Position numbers and translations under genes: made by a program. Under the pieces are notes generated by a model. That model saw only the letters and a list, made by a program, of their open reading frames with translations. It had not been told where the DNA came from and ran no database searches. A stretch of 64,000 bases of DNA from CAYQDB01 sp964416195 (lineage in GTDB: Bacteria > Zixibacteria > MSB-5A5 > GN15 > FEB-12): NCBI GenBank assembly GCA_964416195.1, contig CAYQDB010000005.1:62001-126000 (forward strand), read 5' to 3'. Shown piece by piece: positions 53,343 through 61,892 of the stretch (positions are counted from its first letter, which is position 1; each line of letters opens with the position of its first letter).

Positions 53343-54401
53343 ATGGATGTTTCCCTTTTTAATTATGATCTCCCGCCTGAGTTGATCGCTCAGTTTCCCG
53401 CCCGCAGACGCGACACCTCCCGCCTGATGGTCCTCGACCGCACCACCAGCGAGACTAGCATCTACCCTTTCAAGCAGATTTTATACTATCTAAAGAAGGG
53501 TGATGCTTTGGTAGTGAACACAACTAAAGTGTTCAAGGCCCGCCTGTTTGGCCACCGCGCAACTGGAGCCAAAGTCGAGATTTTCCTCATCCGACCAGCC
53601 ACTAGTACTGCGGGTAGAGCCAAAAAAAAGGACTATGCCCCCTGGGAGGCTTTTGTGAGTCCGTCGCGACGCGTCAAGGAAGGCGAGCAAATAGAGTTTG
53701 ATTCATTGAATGTCCTTCTGCAAAAGGACCTGGGTGGCGGTAAGTGGGAAGTGGTTTTCAGTTCGAAGTCGCAATGCAACAGAATAATCAGTAGGTACGG
53801 ACATGTTCCCCTGCCGCATTATATCAGGCGCGACGATCAACCGCGCGATATTCGCCGCTACCAGACCATCTTTGCCGATAAAAACAAGGTCGGCGCAGTA
53901 GCCGCTCCCACTGCCGGGTTTCATTTCACCCGCTCCCTTCTGAAAGAGTTACAGAATCAGGGCGTTAAGGTAATAGAAACCTGTCTCCATGTAGGCCCGG
54001 GAACGTTCAAACCGGTTAAAGTTGACGATATCGACAACCACATCGTCGATCCGGAGTTAGCCGAGCTCAGCGCCAATGCCGCTCTATCACTGAACGAAAT
54101 TAGAGCAAAAGGTGGAAACGTTGTTGCCGTTGGCAGCACCACCGTGAGGACATTGGAATCAACCAAGATCGTAAACAACGAAATCAAACCTTTTTCAGGA
54201 ATGGTTGATCTGTATATCAAGCCCGGCTTCAAATTCCGGATAGTCGATCACCTGGTAACCAACTTCCATCTACCGAAATCATCACTGCTTATCCTTGTCA
54301 GTGCCTTTGCCGGTCGTGAGCACATTTTGCAGGCTTACCAAGAAGCCATAGCAAATCGCTTTCACTTCTACAGCTATGGCGACGCCATGCTTATCTTATA
54401 A
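53343..54401 (+). CDS. queA: S-adenosylmethionine:tRNA ribosyltransferase-isomerase
   Basis: QueA transfers the ribosyl part of SAM to preQ1 in tRNA, giving epoxyqueuosine. Motifs include FNYDLPPELIAQFPARRRD (a plain QueA N-terminus), FKARLFGHRATGAKVEIFL, YQTIFADKNKVGAVAAPTAG, LHVGPGTFKPV and TNFHLPKSSLLILVSAFAG. ATG 53343 (MDVSLFNYD) is the family start; the frame runs to 53331. 352 aa, normal. Confidence 0.96.
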   Translation: MDVSLFNYDLPPELIAQFPARRRDTSRLMVLDRTTSETSIYPFKQILYYLKKGDALVVNTTKVFKARLFGHRATGAKVEIFLIRPATSTAGRAKKKDYAPWEAFVSPSRRVKEGEQIEFDSLNVLLQKDLGGGKWEVVFSSKSQCNRIISRYGHVPLPHYIRRDDQPRDIRRYQTIFADKNKVGAVAAPTAGFHFTRSLLKELQNQGVKVIETCLHVGPGTFKPVKVDDIDNHIVDPELAELSANAALSLNEIRAKGGNVVAVGSTTVRTLESTKIVNNEIKPFSGMVDLYIKPGFKFRIVDHLVTNFHLPKSSLLILVSAFAGREHILQAYQEAIANRFHFYSYGDAMLIL

Positions 54402-54443
54402 TTCCCTTTCTCCCAATCAAAGGCCGCTTTATATTGGTAAACA

Positions 54444-55073
54444 ATGAAAGTACACGCGATAATCGTAGCGGCGGGCAGTTCGGAGAGGTTTGGCAGCGGT
54501 GTACCCAAGCAATTCAAGGAAGTATGCGGGCGGCCTCTGTTGGCCTGGGCAATTAGCCGCTTTGAAGCTGCTGGGATAATTGACCAGGTTGTCGTCGTTG
54601 TCGCTGAGGAGTACCTTTTATATACCAGCGAACATGTCATCGATCCGTATGATTTTTCAAAGGTAGCCAAGATAGTTGTCGGCGGCCAGACCCGTCGCGA
54701 GTCGGTGTTGAAGGGCCTTGAGTCCCTGCCCCTTTCTGTAGAGTATGTAGCAATCCACGATGGGGCGCGGCCACTCGTAGTGCCTACCGATATAGACCGC
54801 GCCGTCGAGGTGGCGGTTGCCGAACGGGCAGCCATAGTAGCAGTTCGCGCCACGGACACCGTGAAACGTTCCAGGGAGGGGTATGTTCTCAGTACCCTGG
54901 AGCGCGACTCGCTTTACTTGGCGCAGACTCCGCAGGTGTTTCAGTATGATTTGATCATGGCTGCTCACAAAGAGGCTGCCAATGTCAACTATGCGGATCG
55001 GTTCACCGATGATGCCGCTATGGTTGAGGCTCACGGTTTCAAAGTGAAGATCGTGGAAGCGACCAGTCCGAAT
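54444..55073 (+). CDS. ispD: 2-C-methyl-D-erythritol 4-phosphate cytidylyltransferase, 3' end in gap
   Basis: IspD of the MEP isoprenoid pathway, attaching CMP to MEP. The CTP-binding loop IVAAGSSERFGSGVPKQF at the N-terminus, AIHDGARPLV, RATDTVKRS, AQTPQVFQYDLI and RFTDDAAMVEAHG are seen. 210 codons are present; about 15-25 residues at the C-terminus fall in the run of N starting at 55074. Whether it is fused to IspF, as in some bacteria, cannot be told because the gap hides the junction. Confidence 0.93.
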
Positions 55074-55173
55074 NNNNNNNNNNNNNNNNNNNNNNNNNNN
55101 NNNNNNNNNNNNNNNNNNNNNNNNNNNNNNNNNNNNNNNNNNNNNNNNNNNNNNNNNNNNNNNNNNNNNNNNN
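55074..55173. other. Assembly gap of 100 N
   Basis: Exactly 100 N, the conventional placeholder for a gap of unknown length. By homology about 80-90 codons (end of IspD, first ~60 residues of IspF) are missing, i.e. some 250 bases, so the true gap is longer than drawn. Confidence 0.97.
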
Positions 55174-55482
55174 GGACAGCAATTCCCGCCTTCCGATGTT
55201 AAATACAGGAATGCAGACTCCGCTGAACTTCTGGGGACGGTTGTGGGGTTAGCGAGAAAATCAGGTTTCGCCGACATAATCAATATCGATGCCACCATCA
55301 TGGCCGAACGGCCGCGGTTCAGTCCCTATAGAGCGGCCATGCGGGAAAGAATTGCGGAGATTGTGGGAGTGGAACCTTCACGGATCAGCATAAAAGCGAC
55401 CACCACGGAAGGGCTCGGCTTTGTCGGTCGTGAAGAAGGGATAGCAGCCTCGGTAGTCTGTCTGGTTGCCGCTGATGGGTGA
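55174..55482 (+). CDS. ispF: 2-C-methyl-D-erythritol 2,4-cyclodiphosphate synthase, 5' end in gap
   Basis: C-terminal 102 residues of IspF, following IspD in the MEP pathway (cyclises CDP-ME phosphate). It starts within GQQFPPSDVKYRNADSAELL and has VNIDATIMAERP-like INIDATIMAERPRFSPY, MRERIAEIVG and IKATTTEGLGFVGREEGIA, all diagnostic. The start and metal-binding N-terminus lie in the N run. The stop overlaps the DedA start (ATGGGTGA). Confidence 0.9.
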   Translation, partial: GQQFPPSDVKYRNADSAELLGTVVGLARKSGFADIINIDATIMAERPRFSPYRAAMRERIAEIVGVEPSRISIKATTTEGLGFVGREEGIAASVVCLVAADG

Positions 55483-56101
55483 AAGTCCCCGCTACATAAC
55501 GGAATTTCTTGACTCAATCTTTTGCTATGGTCCTTTCTGGGTATATCTTATCATTCTCGCAGCCTGCTTTGTCGAGAACCTCTTCCCCCCCTTCCCCGGC
55601 GACAGCTTTATGGTGGCTGCCGGAGGGTTAGTTGCAGTGCAGAGACTTGACTTTTACCCGAGTTTCATACTCGTTATTACCGGTGGTGTTTCATCGGTGA
55701 TGGTCATGTACTATCTCGGTAGACGTTATGGCCGCGACTACTTTTTCAGGAAGAACTTTCGCTACTTCTCAACAAATGACATCCTAAAGGTTGAGCATTA
55801 CCTGCGGAGATGGGGGGCGCTGATTCTCATCTTCTCGCGGTTTGTGGTCGGGTTTCGTTCGGCAATAGCTCTCGGGGCCGGGATCGGACGCTACCGCGTA
55901 GCAAAAATGTTCCTTTATTCATTGGTTTCATACATTATATTTGCGGGATTGCTGATGTATATGGGAATGGCACTGGTTAAAAACTTTGATAGGATAGAGT
56001 ATTATTTCAGTACCTACAACAGAATCGTGTGGCCGCTGTTGATAGTGCTGGTAGCTGGATACATTGTTCATAGGTTCCGGCGTTTGAGTAAAAAGGCGTA
56101 G
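55475..56101 (+). CDS. DedA family membrane protein
   Basis: A 208-aa DedA/SNARE-associated (PF09335) protein, now viewed as lipid (undecaprenyl phosphate or phospholipid) transporters. ENLFPPFPGDSFMVAAGG carries the first re-entrant motif; YYLGRRYGRDYFFRK and FSRFVVGFRSAIALGAGI, with the key Arg residues, follow. The start at 55475 overlaps the end of ispF. The ddl gene begins directly after its stop. Confidence 0.92.
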   Translation: MGESPRYITEFLDSIFCYGPFWVYLIILAACFVENLFPPFPGDSFMVAAGGLVAVQRLDFYPSFILVITGGVSSVMVMYYLGRRYGRDYFFRKNFRYFSTNDILKVEHYLRRWGALILIFSRFVVGFRSAIALGAGIGRYRVAKMFLYSLVSYIIFAGLLMYMGMALVKNFDRIEYYFSTYNRIVWPLLIVLVAGYIVHRFRRLSKKA

Positions 56102-57121
56102 ATGAAAGTATTACTACTTGCCGGCGGCACTTCCAACGAGCGTGAGGTTTCACTCACGTCCGGGGAAGCTGTGTTTCAGGCTCTGCAACGCCTTGGACAC
56201 GAAGTGCAGGCCCTCGACCCAGCAAACGGCAAATCACTCCTGGACAGTGATGACAGGTTTATCCCTTCGAGAGCTTCGGATTCAAAAGAGGATATCGCCG
56301 TTACAAAAATGAGTGTGCCTGCCCTGGCTACCGCGCTTGACTCCCCTGGCTTTCGAGATATTGACGTGGTGTTTATCGCCCTGCATGGGGGCGCAGGGGA
56401 AAACGGCGCAATTCAGTGCCTGCTGGAACTGGCGGGTAAGGCATACACCGGCTCGAACATGACTGCTTCCGCGATTGCCATGGATAAAGCGATAGCGAAG
56501 CGACTCTTTGTTTCCGCAAAGATTCCCACACCGAAATGGGAACTTTACCGGCTAACATCAAGTGACATAGATAACCGAATAGTGGAAACGATTCTTAACC
56601 GGTTTTATTTTCCGATTATCGTCAAGCCTAACGATGGTGGCTCGACTATCGGTCTGTCGAAAGTGGAAGATGAGGCTGGCCTTAATCAGGCATTTCATAC
56701 CGCAATTAAAGAATCTCTTAATGTGCTCGTCGAGGAGTACATCCCCGGCCGGGAACTGACGGTGGCGGTGCTCAACGGTCAAGCGCTGCCGGTAGTGGAG
56801 ATAAAAGCTGCCAGTGGCCTCTACGACTACGAAGCTAAATATACTAAAGGGAAGTCAGACTACATCGTGCCGGCTGATGTCAAACCTGAGATAAGCAAAA
56901 ACCTTCAGAAAGCAGCCGTAAAGGCATGCGACATTATCGGTGTTTCCGGCCTGGCGCGGATTGATTTCATCCTGGCCGACAGCGATGAGTTTTATTGCCT
57001 TGAAGTCAACACCGTGCCCGGCATGACCGCCCTGTCGCTGGCCCCCATGGCAGCTCAGGCGGTGGGTATCGAATTCGATGAGCTTATTTCACGTGTCGTT
57101 AAATCAGCAGTGAATAGATAA
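56102..57121 (+). CDS. ddl: D-alanine--D-alanine ligase
   Basis: 339-aa ATP-grasp enzyme that makes the D-Ala-D-Ala dipeptide of peptidoglycan. Motifs are LLLAGGTSNEREVSLTSG at the N-terminus, IALHGGAGENGAIQCLLEL, YTGSNMTASAIAMDK, PIIVKPNDGGSTIGLSKV, VLVEEYIPGRELTVAVL and FYCLEVNTVPGMTALS. Full length. Its ATG follows the dedA stop directly. A half copy of the GTCGGGTT hairpin repeat lies after the stop. Confidence 0.94.
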   Translation: MKVLLLAGGTSNEREVSLTSGEAVFQALQRLGHEVQALDPANGKSLLDSDDRFIPSRASDSKEDIAVTKMSVPALATALDSPGFRDIDVVFIALHGGAGENGAIQCLLELAGKAYTGSNMTASAIAMDKAIAKRLFVSAKIPTPKWELYRLTSSDIDNRIVETILNRFYFPIIVKPNDGGSTIGLSKVEDEAGLNQAFHTAIKESLNVLVEEYIPGRELTVAVLNGQALPVVEIKAASGLYDYEAKYTKGKSDYIVPADVKPEISKNLQKAAVKACDIIGVSGLARIDFILADSDEFYCLEVNTVPGMTALSLAPMAAQAVGIEFDELISRVVKSAVNR

Positions 57122-57183
57122 GTAGGTCGGGTTCCGAATCATCTAAGGCGGAGAGAAACACAACATTGTTATCTGGATAAGAA

Positions 57184-57927
57184 ATGGACAAACTGCACCC
57201 CAGAGCTGTCATCTTTGATCTTGGTTCCACCCTGATTGAGTATGAGGTCATGCCGTGGAGCGAAATGAATCTCTACTGTGCCACCAGCGCTCGGAAGTAC
57301 CTGTTGAAAGAAGGGTATGACCTGCCCGACAAGGAGGAGTTTCACAAGACCTACGAGACAATCAAAGACAAGTATCGTGTAATGGCTGCTGAGACCCTCG
57401 TCGAGTGGACAGTCATGCAGGCAGCCGCTGAGATGCTCGAGGAGTGGAATATCAAAGTAAATGACGGCCTACTGGACAGCTTTTTTGAGGCTTATTACAA
57501 GCCTATCGGTCGGAAGATCTTTGCCTACGAGGATACGCTGGCAACCCTTGAGAAAGTGACGCAACAATATCCGGTCGTAGGCTTGGTGTCCAACACTATC
57601 TTTCCAGAGCATACGCATCGGAAGGAATTGAAGCGGTTCGGCATCGAACCATATCTGGACTTCGCCGTTTTCAGTTCCACATTCGGCCTGCGTAAACCTC
57701 ATCCAGAGATATTCTACAAAGCTGCCAACCTTGCCGGGTACGCCCCGGCAGAGTGCGTTTACATTGGCGACAGATATGCCGAGGATGTGCAGGGCCCTGC
57801 GGGGATAGGCATGCTCTCTATCCTCAAGTTATGGAACGGACGAGAGTATCCCAACGACATGCCCGAAACCACCCGCACTATTACGAAACTGTCTGAGCTG
57901 GGCGCACACGTCAAGTTGGATGATTAA
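57184..57927 (+). CDS. HAD-superfamily hydrolase with altered motif I
   Basis: A 247-aa HAD protein with an alpha-helical cap. Motif I is AVIFDLGSTLIEYE, so the second Asp of DxD is Gly; motif II is GLVSNT, and motif III/IV is GLRKPHPEIF with YIGDRYAEDVQGP. The nucleophile Asp and motif IV are intact, but the general acid/base is absent. The group includes YjjG-like nucleotidases with FDLGNTL, so activity is possible but uncertain. It overlaps the next gene by eight bases. Confidence 0.85.
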   Translation: MDKLHPRAVIFDLGSTLIEYEVMPWSEMNLYCATSARKYLLKEGYDLPDKEEFHKTYETIKDKYRVMAAETLVEWTVMQAAAEMLEEWNIKVNDGLLDSFFEAYYKPIGRKIFAYEDTLATLEKVTQQYPVVGLVSNTIFPEHTHRKELKRFGIEPYLDFAVFSSTFGLRKPHPEIFYKAANLAGYAPAECVYIGDRYAEDVQGPAGIGMLSILKLWNGREYPNDMPETTRTITKLSELGAHVKLDD

Positions 57928-59512
57928 ACAGCAAAGAGACAACGGCAAGCGAAAAATGGAAGGCCAAACGCTGAAATCGAATAGGCTTATTGCGAGAACA
58001 GCAAGGTCCTGGCCGATGCTCACGATCGCCGTCCTGGCTTTTATTGTAATTCTCAGGCTTGTATTCTCCTACCTCATAGATCTCATCCCGGAAGAAGCCT
58101 ATTATTGGAACTATGCCCAGCATCTGGACATCGGTTATCTCGATCATCCGCCCATGGTCGCCTGGTTGATATGGCTTTCTACCTCAGTGCTGGGAAATAC
58201 CGAATTTGCAGTCCGTTTGCCGGCGTGTCTCTGCTGGTTGATTGTAGCTTTCTTCATGTTCCGTTTGACAATGAATCTATTTGACAAAGCTACCGGGTAC
58301 CGAAGTATTCTCCTGATTGCAGTGCTGCCCATTTATTTTTCAATTGGCTTCCTCATGACGCCGGATGCCCCTCTATATGCTGCCTGGGCGGGATGTCTTT
58401 ATTTTCTTGAGCGTGCCTTTATTGCAAACAACCGCCATGCCTGGTGGGGAGTGGGCATTTGTCTGGGACTGGGAATGCTTTCCAAGTACACGATCGGCCT
58501 TTTAGGGCTGGCCACTGTTGTGTTCCTGCTTGTTGACCGACCGTCTCGCCGCTGGTTTTTCCGTCCCGAACCCTACCTCACTGTGTTGTTGGCGTTAGTG
58601 CTTTTCAGTCCGGTGTTGTTTTGGAATTTCAAGCATGACTGGGCATCTTTCGTTTTCCAGGGGCCCCGCCGCTGGTCAGGTACTGTGAATTTCTCCCTGC
58701 ACCTTCTCGTTGGCGGTGCCCTTGTTCTCCTGACCCCAACAGGCTTCATTGAAGCCGTGAGGTCATTATTTTCGTGTAAGCAACCCGCGTCACCTGGCTG
58801 CGTCCAATCCGGCTCTTTCACAAGAAAGCTCCGCTTCATGCTCGTTTTCGCAGCGGTACCCTTATTGGTGTTTGTGATTAACAGCTTGCGCAGTCAGCCC
58901 AAGCTAAACTGGACCGGACCGATCTGGCTGGCAATCCTGCCTGTAGTTGCATGGAATATGTCAGGGCATCGGGGCGAATTGGTAGGTTGGTGGACGCGAC
59001 TGGTTAGGTGGTCGTGGTTGCCGACTGTCGTTACTCTGCTGGCGTTGTATGCTGGCGGCTTAAGTTACATTTACCTGGGGATGCCCGGCCTTCCAGCTCA
59101 ATCGGGAATACCATTGCCTATCGCATGGGAAGAACTTAGTCAAAAAGTGGATGAGATTGAGGATAGGGTAGAATCAGAAACGGGCAGAGAGCCCCTTATC
59201 ATAGGCATGGACAAGTATTGGATTTCAAGTGAATTGAGCTTCTACGACGAGCCGGACAATGACTTAATTCCGGAAGTAGGCGGGCAACACCTTTTTGGTA
59301 GCGAGAGCCTCATGTGGGATTCCTGGGTGTCAAAACAGGCGACATTAGGTAGAAATGTCCTGGTAGTCAGTTTCAACAAGCAGTTCTTGCAGAAGTCATG
59401 GTTAACGAGGCATTTCCTCCAAGTCAGCAAGATATCAACTGAGACTATAGAAAAGAGCCCCCGTATAGTCGGGCATTTCTACTGGTGTGTCGGATACGGC
59501 TACAGGAAGTGA
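57920..59512 (+). CDS. GT39/ArnT-like membrane glycosyltransferase
   Basis: A 530-aa polytopic protein of the PMT/ArnT (GT-C) class, using a polyprenyl-phosphate sugar. The extracytoplasmic signature PEEAYYWNYAQHLDIGYLDH followed by PPMVAWLIWL is near residue 60, and VRLPACLCWLIVAFFMF follows. About 11-12 helices and a C-terminal periplasmic domain. It overlaps the HAD gene; a second ATG at 57956 (MEGQTLKSN) is possible and neither has a clear ribosome-binding site. Confidence 0.88.
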   Translation: MIKQQRDNGKRKMEGQTLKSNRLIARTARSWPMLTIAVLAFIVILRLVFSYLIDLIPEEAYYWNYAQHLDIGYLDHPPMVAWLIWLSTSVLGNTEFAVRLPACLCWLIVAFFMFRLTMNLFDKATGYRSILLIAVLPIYFSIGFLMTPDAPLYAAWAGCLYFLERAFIANNRHAWWGVGICLGLGMLSKYTIGLLGLATVVFLLVDRPSRRWFFRPEPYLTVLLALVLFSPVLFWNFKHDWASFVFQGPRRWSGTVNFSLHLLVGGALVLLTPTGFIEAVRSLFSCKQPASPGCVQSGSFTRKLRFMLVFAAVPLLVFVINSLRSQPKLNWTGPIWLAILPVVAWNMSGHRGELVGWWTRLVRWSWLPTVVTLLALYAGGLSYIYLGMPGLPAQSGIPLPIAWEELSQKVDEIEDRVESETGREPLIIGMDKYWISSELSFYDEPDNDLIPEVGGQHLFGSESLMWDSWVSKQATLGRNVLVVSFNKQFLQKSWLTRHFLQVSKISTETIEKSPRIVGHFYWCVGYGYRK

Positions 59513-59696
59513 GGTTTGTTGAAGCTACTCCAGGCAATGTTATAGATACTCTTTTACTTTCCAGGGATCTAATTCTGACAGCCTGTTGAACCTCATCTCT
59601 TCAGTTTCCCTTCGCCAAATCCCGGTGTATGATAGCCTGAAATAACCATATACACCACTGTAGAAAGGCAAAACGCCGAATAATCAATTCGCGGGC

Positions 59697-59716
59697 GGCA
59701 GATTTCTCCATCTGCC
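59697..59716. repeat. Hairpin repeat in the 59513-59870 interval
   Basis: GGCAGAT (59697-59703) pairs with ATCTGCC (59710-59716) over a TTCTCC loop, similar to the hairpin at 34738-34758. The rest of the interval 59513-59870 shows no gene. Confidence 0.45.
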
Positions 59717-59870
59717 CTGTCTTCGATTGAATTGGCATACCTTGTAAATCCACCGCTTGTCAAAGGCCCGTGCCGGCTTGGTCCAAGAAATCACCCTCTC
59801 GCTTCCTCTCCTAAGCTTAACAGGCAGGGGTATTTCAACGACCGTTTGCCGCCGATACGACAAAAACCTG

Positions 59871-59898
59871 TTGACAGACGGGATGATTCCGATATAAT
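59871..59898 (+). promoter_or_regulatory. Consensus promoter of the HNH gene
   Basis: TTGACA (59871-59876), 16-base spacer, TATAAT (59893-59898): a perfect match in both boxes. The transcript would start near 59905. Confidence 0.75.
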
Positions 59899-59995
59899 GA
59901 TATGATATCTCGGCCTTTGGTCCTCCCGCCAGATGGTCTCCGGGAGCGACAACAACAGAAACCGAGCCATCGCTGCATATGTTTGTGTAGTAGTT

Positions 59996-60535
59996 ATGCA
60001 AGGATCGGTCGTCAATAAGAGAGTTTTGATGCTCAATCAGAACTACGAGCCGCTCACAGTTTGTTCGGCTCGACGGGCTATTGTGCTCATGTTTCAGGGC
60101 AAGGCAGAGATAATCGAAAAGGCCGACAGTCTGATGATCCGGACCGTGTCACGAAGCTACTCGCTTCCCTCAGTAGTCCGACTGTGGCAGTACCGGAAAG
60201 TCCCTCACAAGCGAATCATGCTGACGCGCAAAAACATTCTCACCCGCGACAACCATCGTTGCCAATACTGCGGTAGTCCCAGGGGTTCTATGACTGTCGA
60301 CCACGTTATTCCGAGGCGGTTGGGTGGTCGAGAGACATGGGACAACCTGGTTTGTGCCTGCTCTAAGTGTAACAACAAGAAAGGCGACCGCACCCCTGAA
60401 GAAGTGGACATGAAACTGCTGAGAAGGCCGACTCGGCCGACCTATATCACATTCATCCAGCGTAACTACACCATTACTCAGCAGTGGCGACCCTATCTCT
60501 TCCTCGACTCCAGTATCGGCGGGGCTACCACCTAA
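59996..60535 (+). CDS. HNH endonuclease
   Basis: About 179 aa. The N-terminal part VNKRVLMLNQNYEPLTVCSA and ARRAIVLMFQGKAEIIEK is the usual start of a widely conserved family of stand-alone HNH proteins. The HNH/zinc motif is CQYCGSPRGSMTVDHVIPRR, followed by WDNLVCACSKCNNKKGDRTP. The two CxxC pairs and the DH are intact. The cellular target is unknown; the family occurs as a single chromosomal gene in many bacteria. The frame extends to an ATG at 59933, but the family N-terminus fits 59996 better. Confidence 0.87.
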   Translation: MQGSVVNKRVLMLNQNYEPLTVCSARRAIVLMFQGKAEIIEKADSLMIRTVSRSYSLPSVVRLWQYRKVPHKRIMLTRKNILTRDNHRCQYCGSPRGSMTVDHVIPRRLGGRETWDNLVCACSKCNNKKGDRTPEEVDMKLLRRPTRPTYITFIQRNYTITQQWRPYLFLDSSIGGATT

Positions 60536-60557
60536 GGCGCTGGACGTCACGTCATCA

Positions 60558-61736
60558 TTATTCGAAGAAATTCAGCAGTCTAAGAGCTTCATTTGCCTTG
60601 CCAAAGGACAAGTGTCCAATAGTGACACCTACTGTGAATGCATTGCCCGATAAATCTGTTCCTGCTCCCGTGTTATAATTGACCAGATTGAACTTACCGC
60701 ACAGGCTGACATACCAAGTTCTGTACTTATTCAGATACAGCCTGCCGCCAAATCCTGCGTTGAAATTGTAAGAGGATAGCACCTTTTTTCTCTCGTCATC
60801 GTCACGGTCATCTACCGTGTGTATTAAATCGAGGCCGCCACCTGCAAGCATATTAACGTGAATCGGACCGAATCTGGCAACTTCATAGGCGCAGTCAAGG
60901 CCTATGTAGAATGAGGTGAAGTTGTCGGTCGAATCCAGAAAACCATCCTGCTCCACAGTATATACTGTATCCGCATGTTGAAACCGAGTAGTGAAAGAGA
61001 GATCATATTGCAGTTTTGACTTCTTTCGCCCAAACGAGAATCCGACTTCCGGATGACGCCCCAGCACATTAAGGTTACCGACCGGATACCAGCAGCCAAC
61101 GGAAACGGCGTAGTGTGTTTGCCAGCCCCGATCGTTCTTCAGATATTCAACAGTTCTGAAGTAATATTGTTGAAGTTTTGTCCCTTCATACATCGGTGTC
61201 TTGAGCTTTTCGAAAAAGACATTGAACTCGCGGCAAAAGAACAGCCCAAGCAGAAACGCCACGGACGTTGTGTCAGAGTTCGCCAATCCGTCCCGAGCCA
61301 GCTTCTCTGTGAATTCATCAAACTTCCTGCGGACCTCCGGATCGAAGCCACCTCCAAAAAACGATCTCTGAGGGTAGCCATACTGATTGATGGATTCCAT
61401 AATCCGACGGTAGGAAATCAATTCATCAATGATCTCCTCGTCATACATATCATCGGTGAACTCTCCATCCTTTATCGCAAGTAGGAGCCTGGTGTACAAA
61501 ATCCTGCTGTTTTCACCGCAACGATCTTCCCAAAAATCGAGTATCAGCTTGAGTGAATCGATTTTTCCTTCTCTGTAATAGCGAGGTATCAGGATCGTGC
61601 TGTTGAGAGCGTAATCAGCACATTTGTAAATACTTTCTTTTGTAAGTAGTTTGTGGAGCTCTTCATTGTCTTGGGCAAACGAGTAAGAAGAGAGCAACAA
61701 AATGGAAATGAATGCTATCGCTATGAGCTTTCGCAT
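60558..61736 (-). CDS. Hypothetical exported protein, outer-membrane beta-barrel-like end
   Basis: 392 aa with signal peptide (MRKLIAIAFISILLLSSYSFA, cut after SFA). The first half is helical; from about residue 220 alternating short strands occur (KLQYDLSFTTRFQHAD, FGGRLYLNKYRTWYVSLCGK), ending with VGVTIGHLSFG and a C-terminal FFE. This fits an outer-membrane beta barrel or similar fold. I do not recognise the family. AGGA lies just before the ATG at 61736. It is convergent with the HNH gene. Confidence 0.7.
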   Translation of the reverse strand: MRKLIAIAFISILLLSSYSFAQDNEELHKLLTKESIYKCADYALNSTILIPRYYREGKIDSLKLILDFWEDRCGENSRILYTRLLLAIKDGEFTDDMYDEEIIDELISYRRIMESINQYGYPQRSFFGGGFDPEVRRKFDEFTEKLARDGLANSDTTSVAFLLGLFFCREFNVFFEKLKTPMYEGTKLQQYYFRTVEYLKNDRGWQTHYAVSVGCWYPVGNLNVLGRHPEVGFSFGRKKSKLQYDLSFTTRFQHADTVYTVEQDGFLDSTDNFTSFYIGLDCAYEVARFGPIHVNMLAGGGLDLIHTVDDRDDDERKKVLSSYNFNAGFGGRLYLNKYRTWYVSLCGKFNLVNYNTGAGTDLSGNAFTVGVTIGHLSFGKANEALRLLNFFE

Positions 61737-61892
61737 AAGTCCTGATTCCTCGTCAATATGAATAGTGTGTTGTATCAGTGAATGCAAGGAGTACAAGGAT
61801 TCTCACCGGTAATAGATATCCCCACCTACCGGCACACGCCTGACCACCAGGACATTACCCGGTTGATAACTGGCCGACCTCCCGAGCAAACC

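Noticed and set aside
60170..60550. 126-aa minus-strand frame opposite the HNH gene
   Set aside because: Antisense to the HNH zinc motif, which is strongly conserved; no own start signals.
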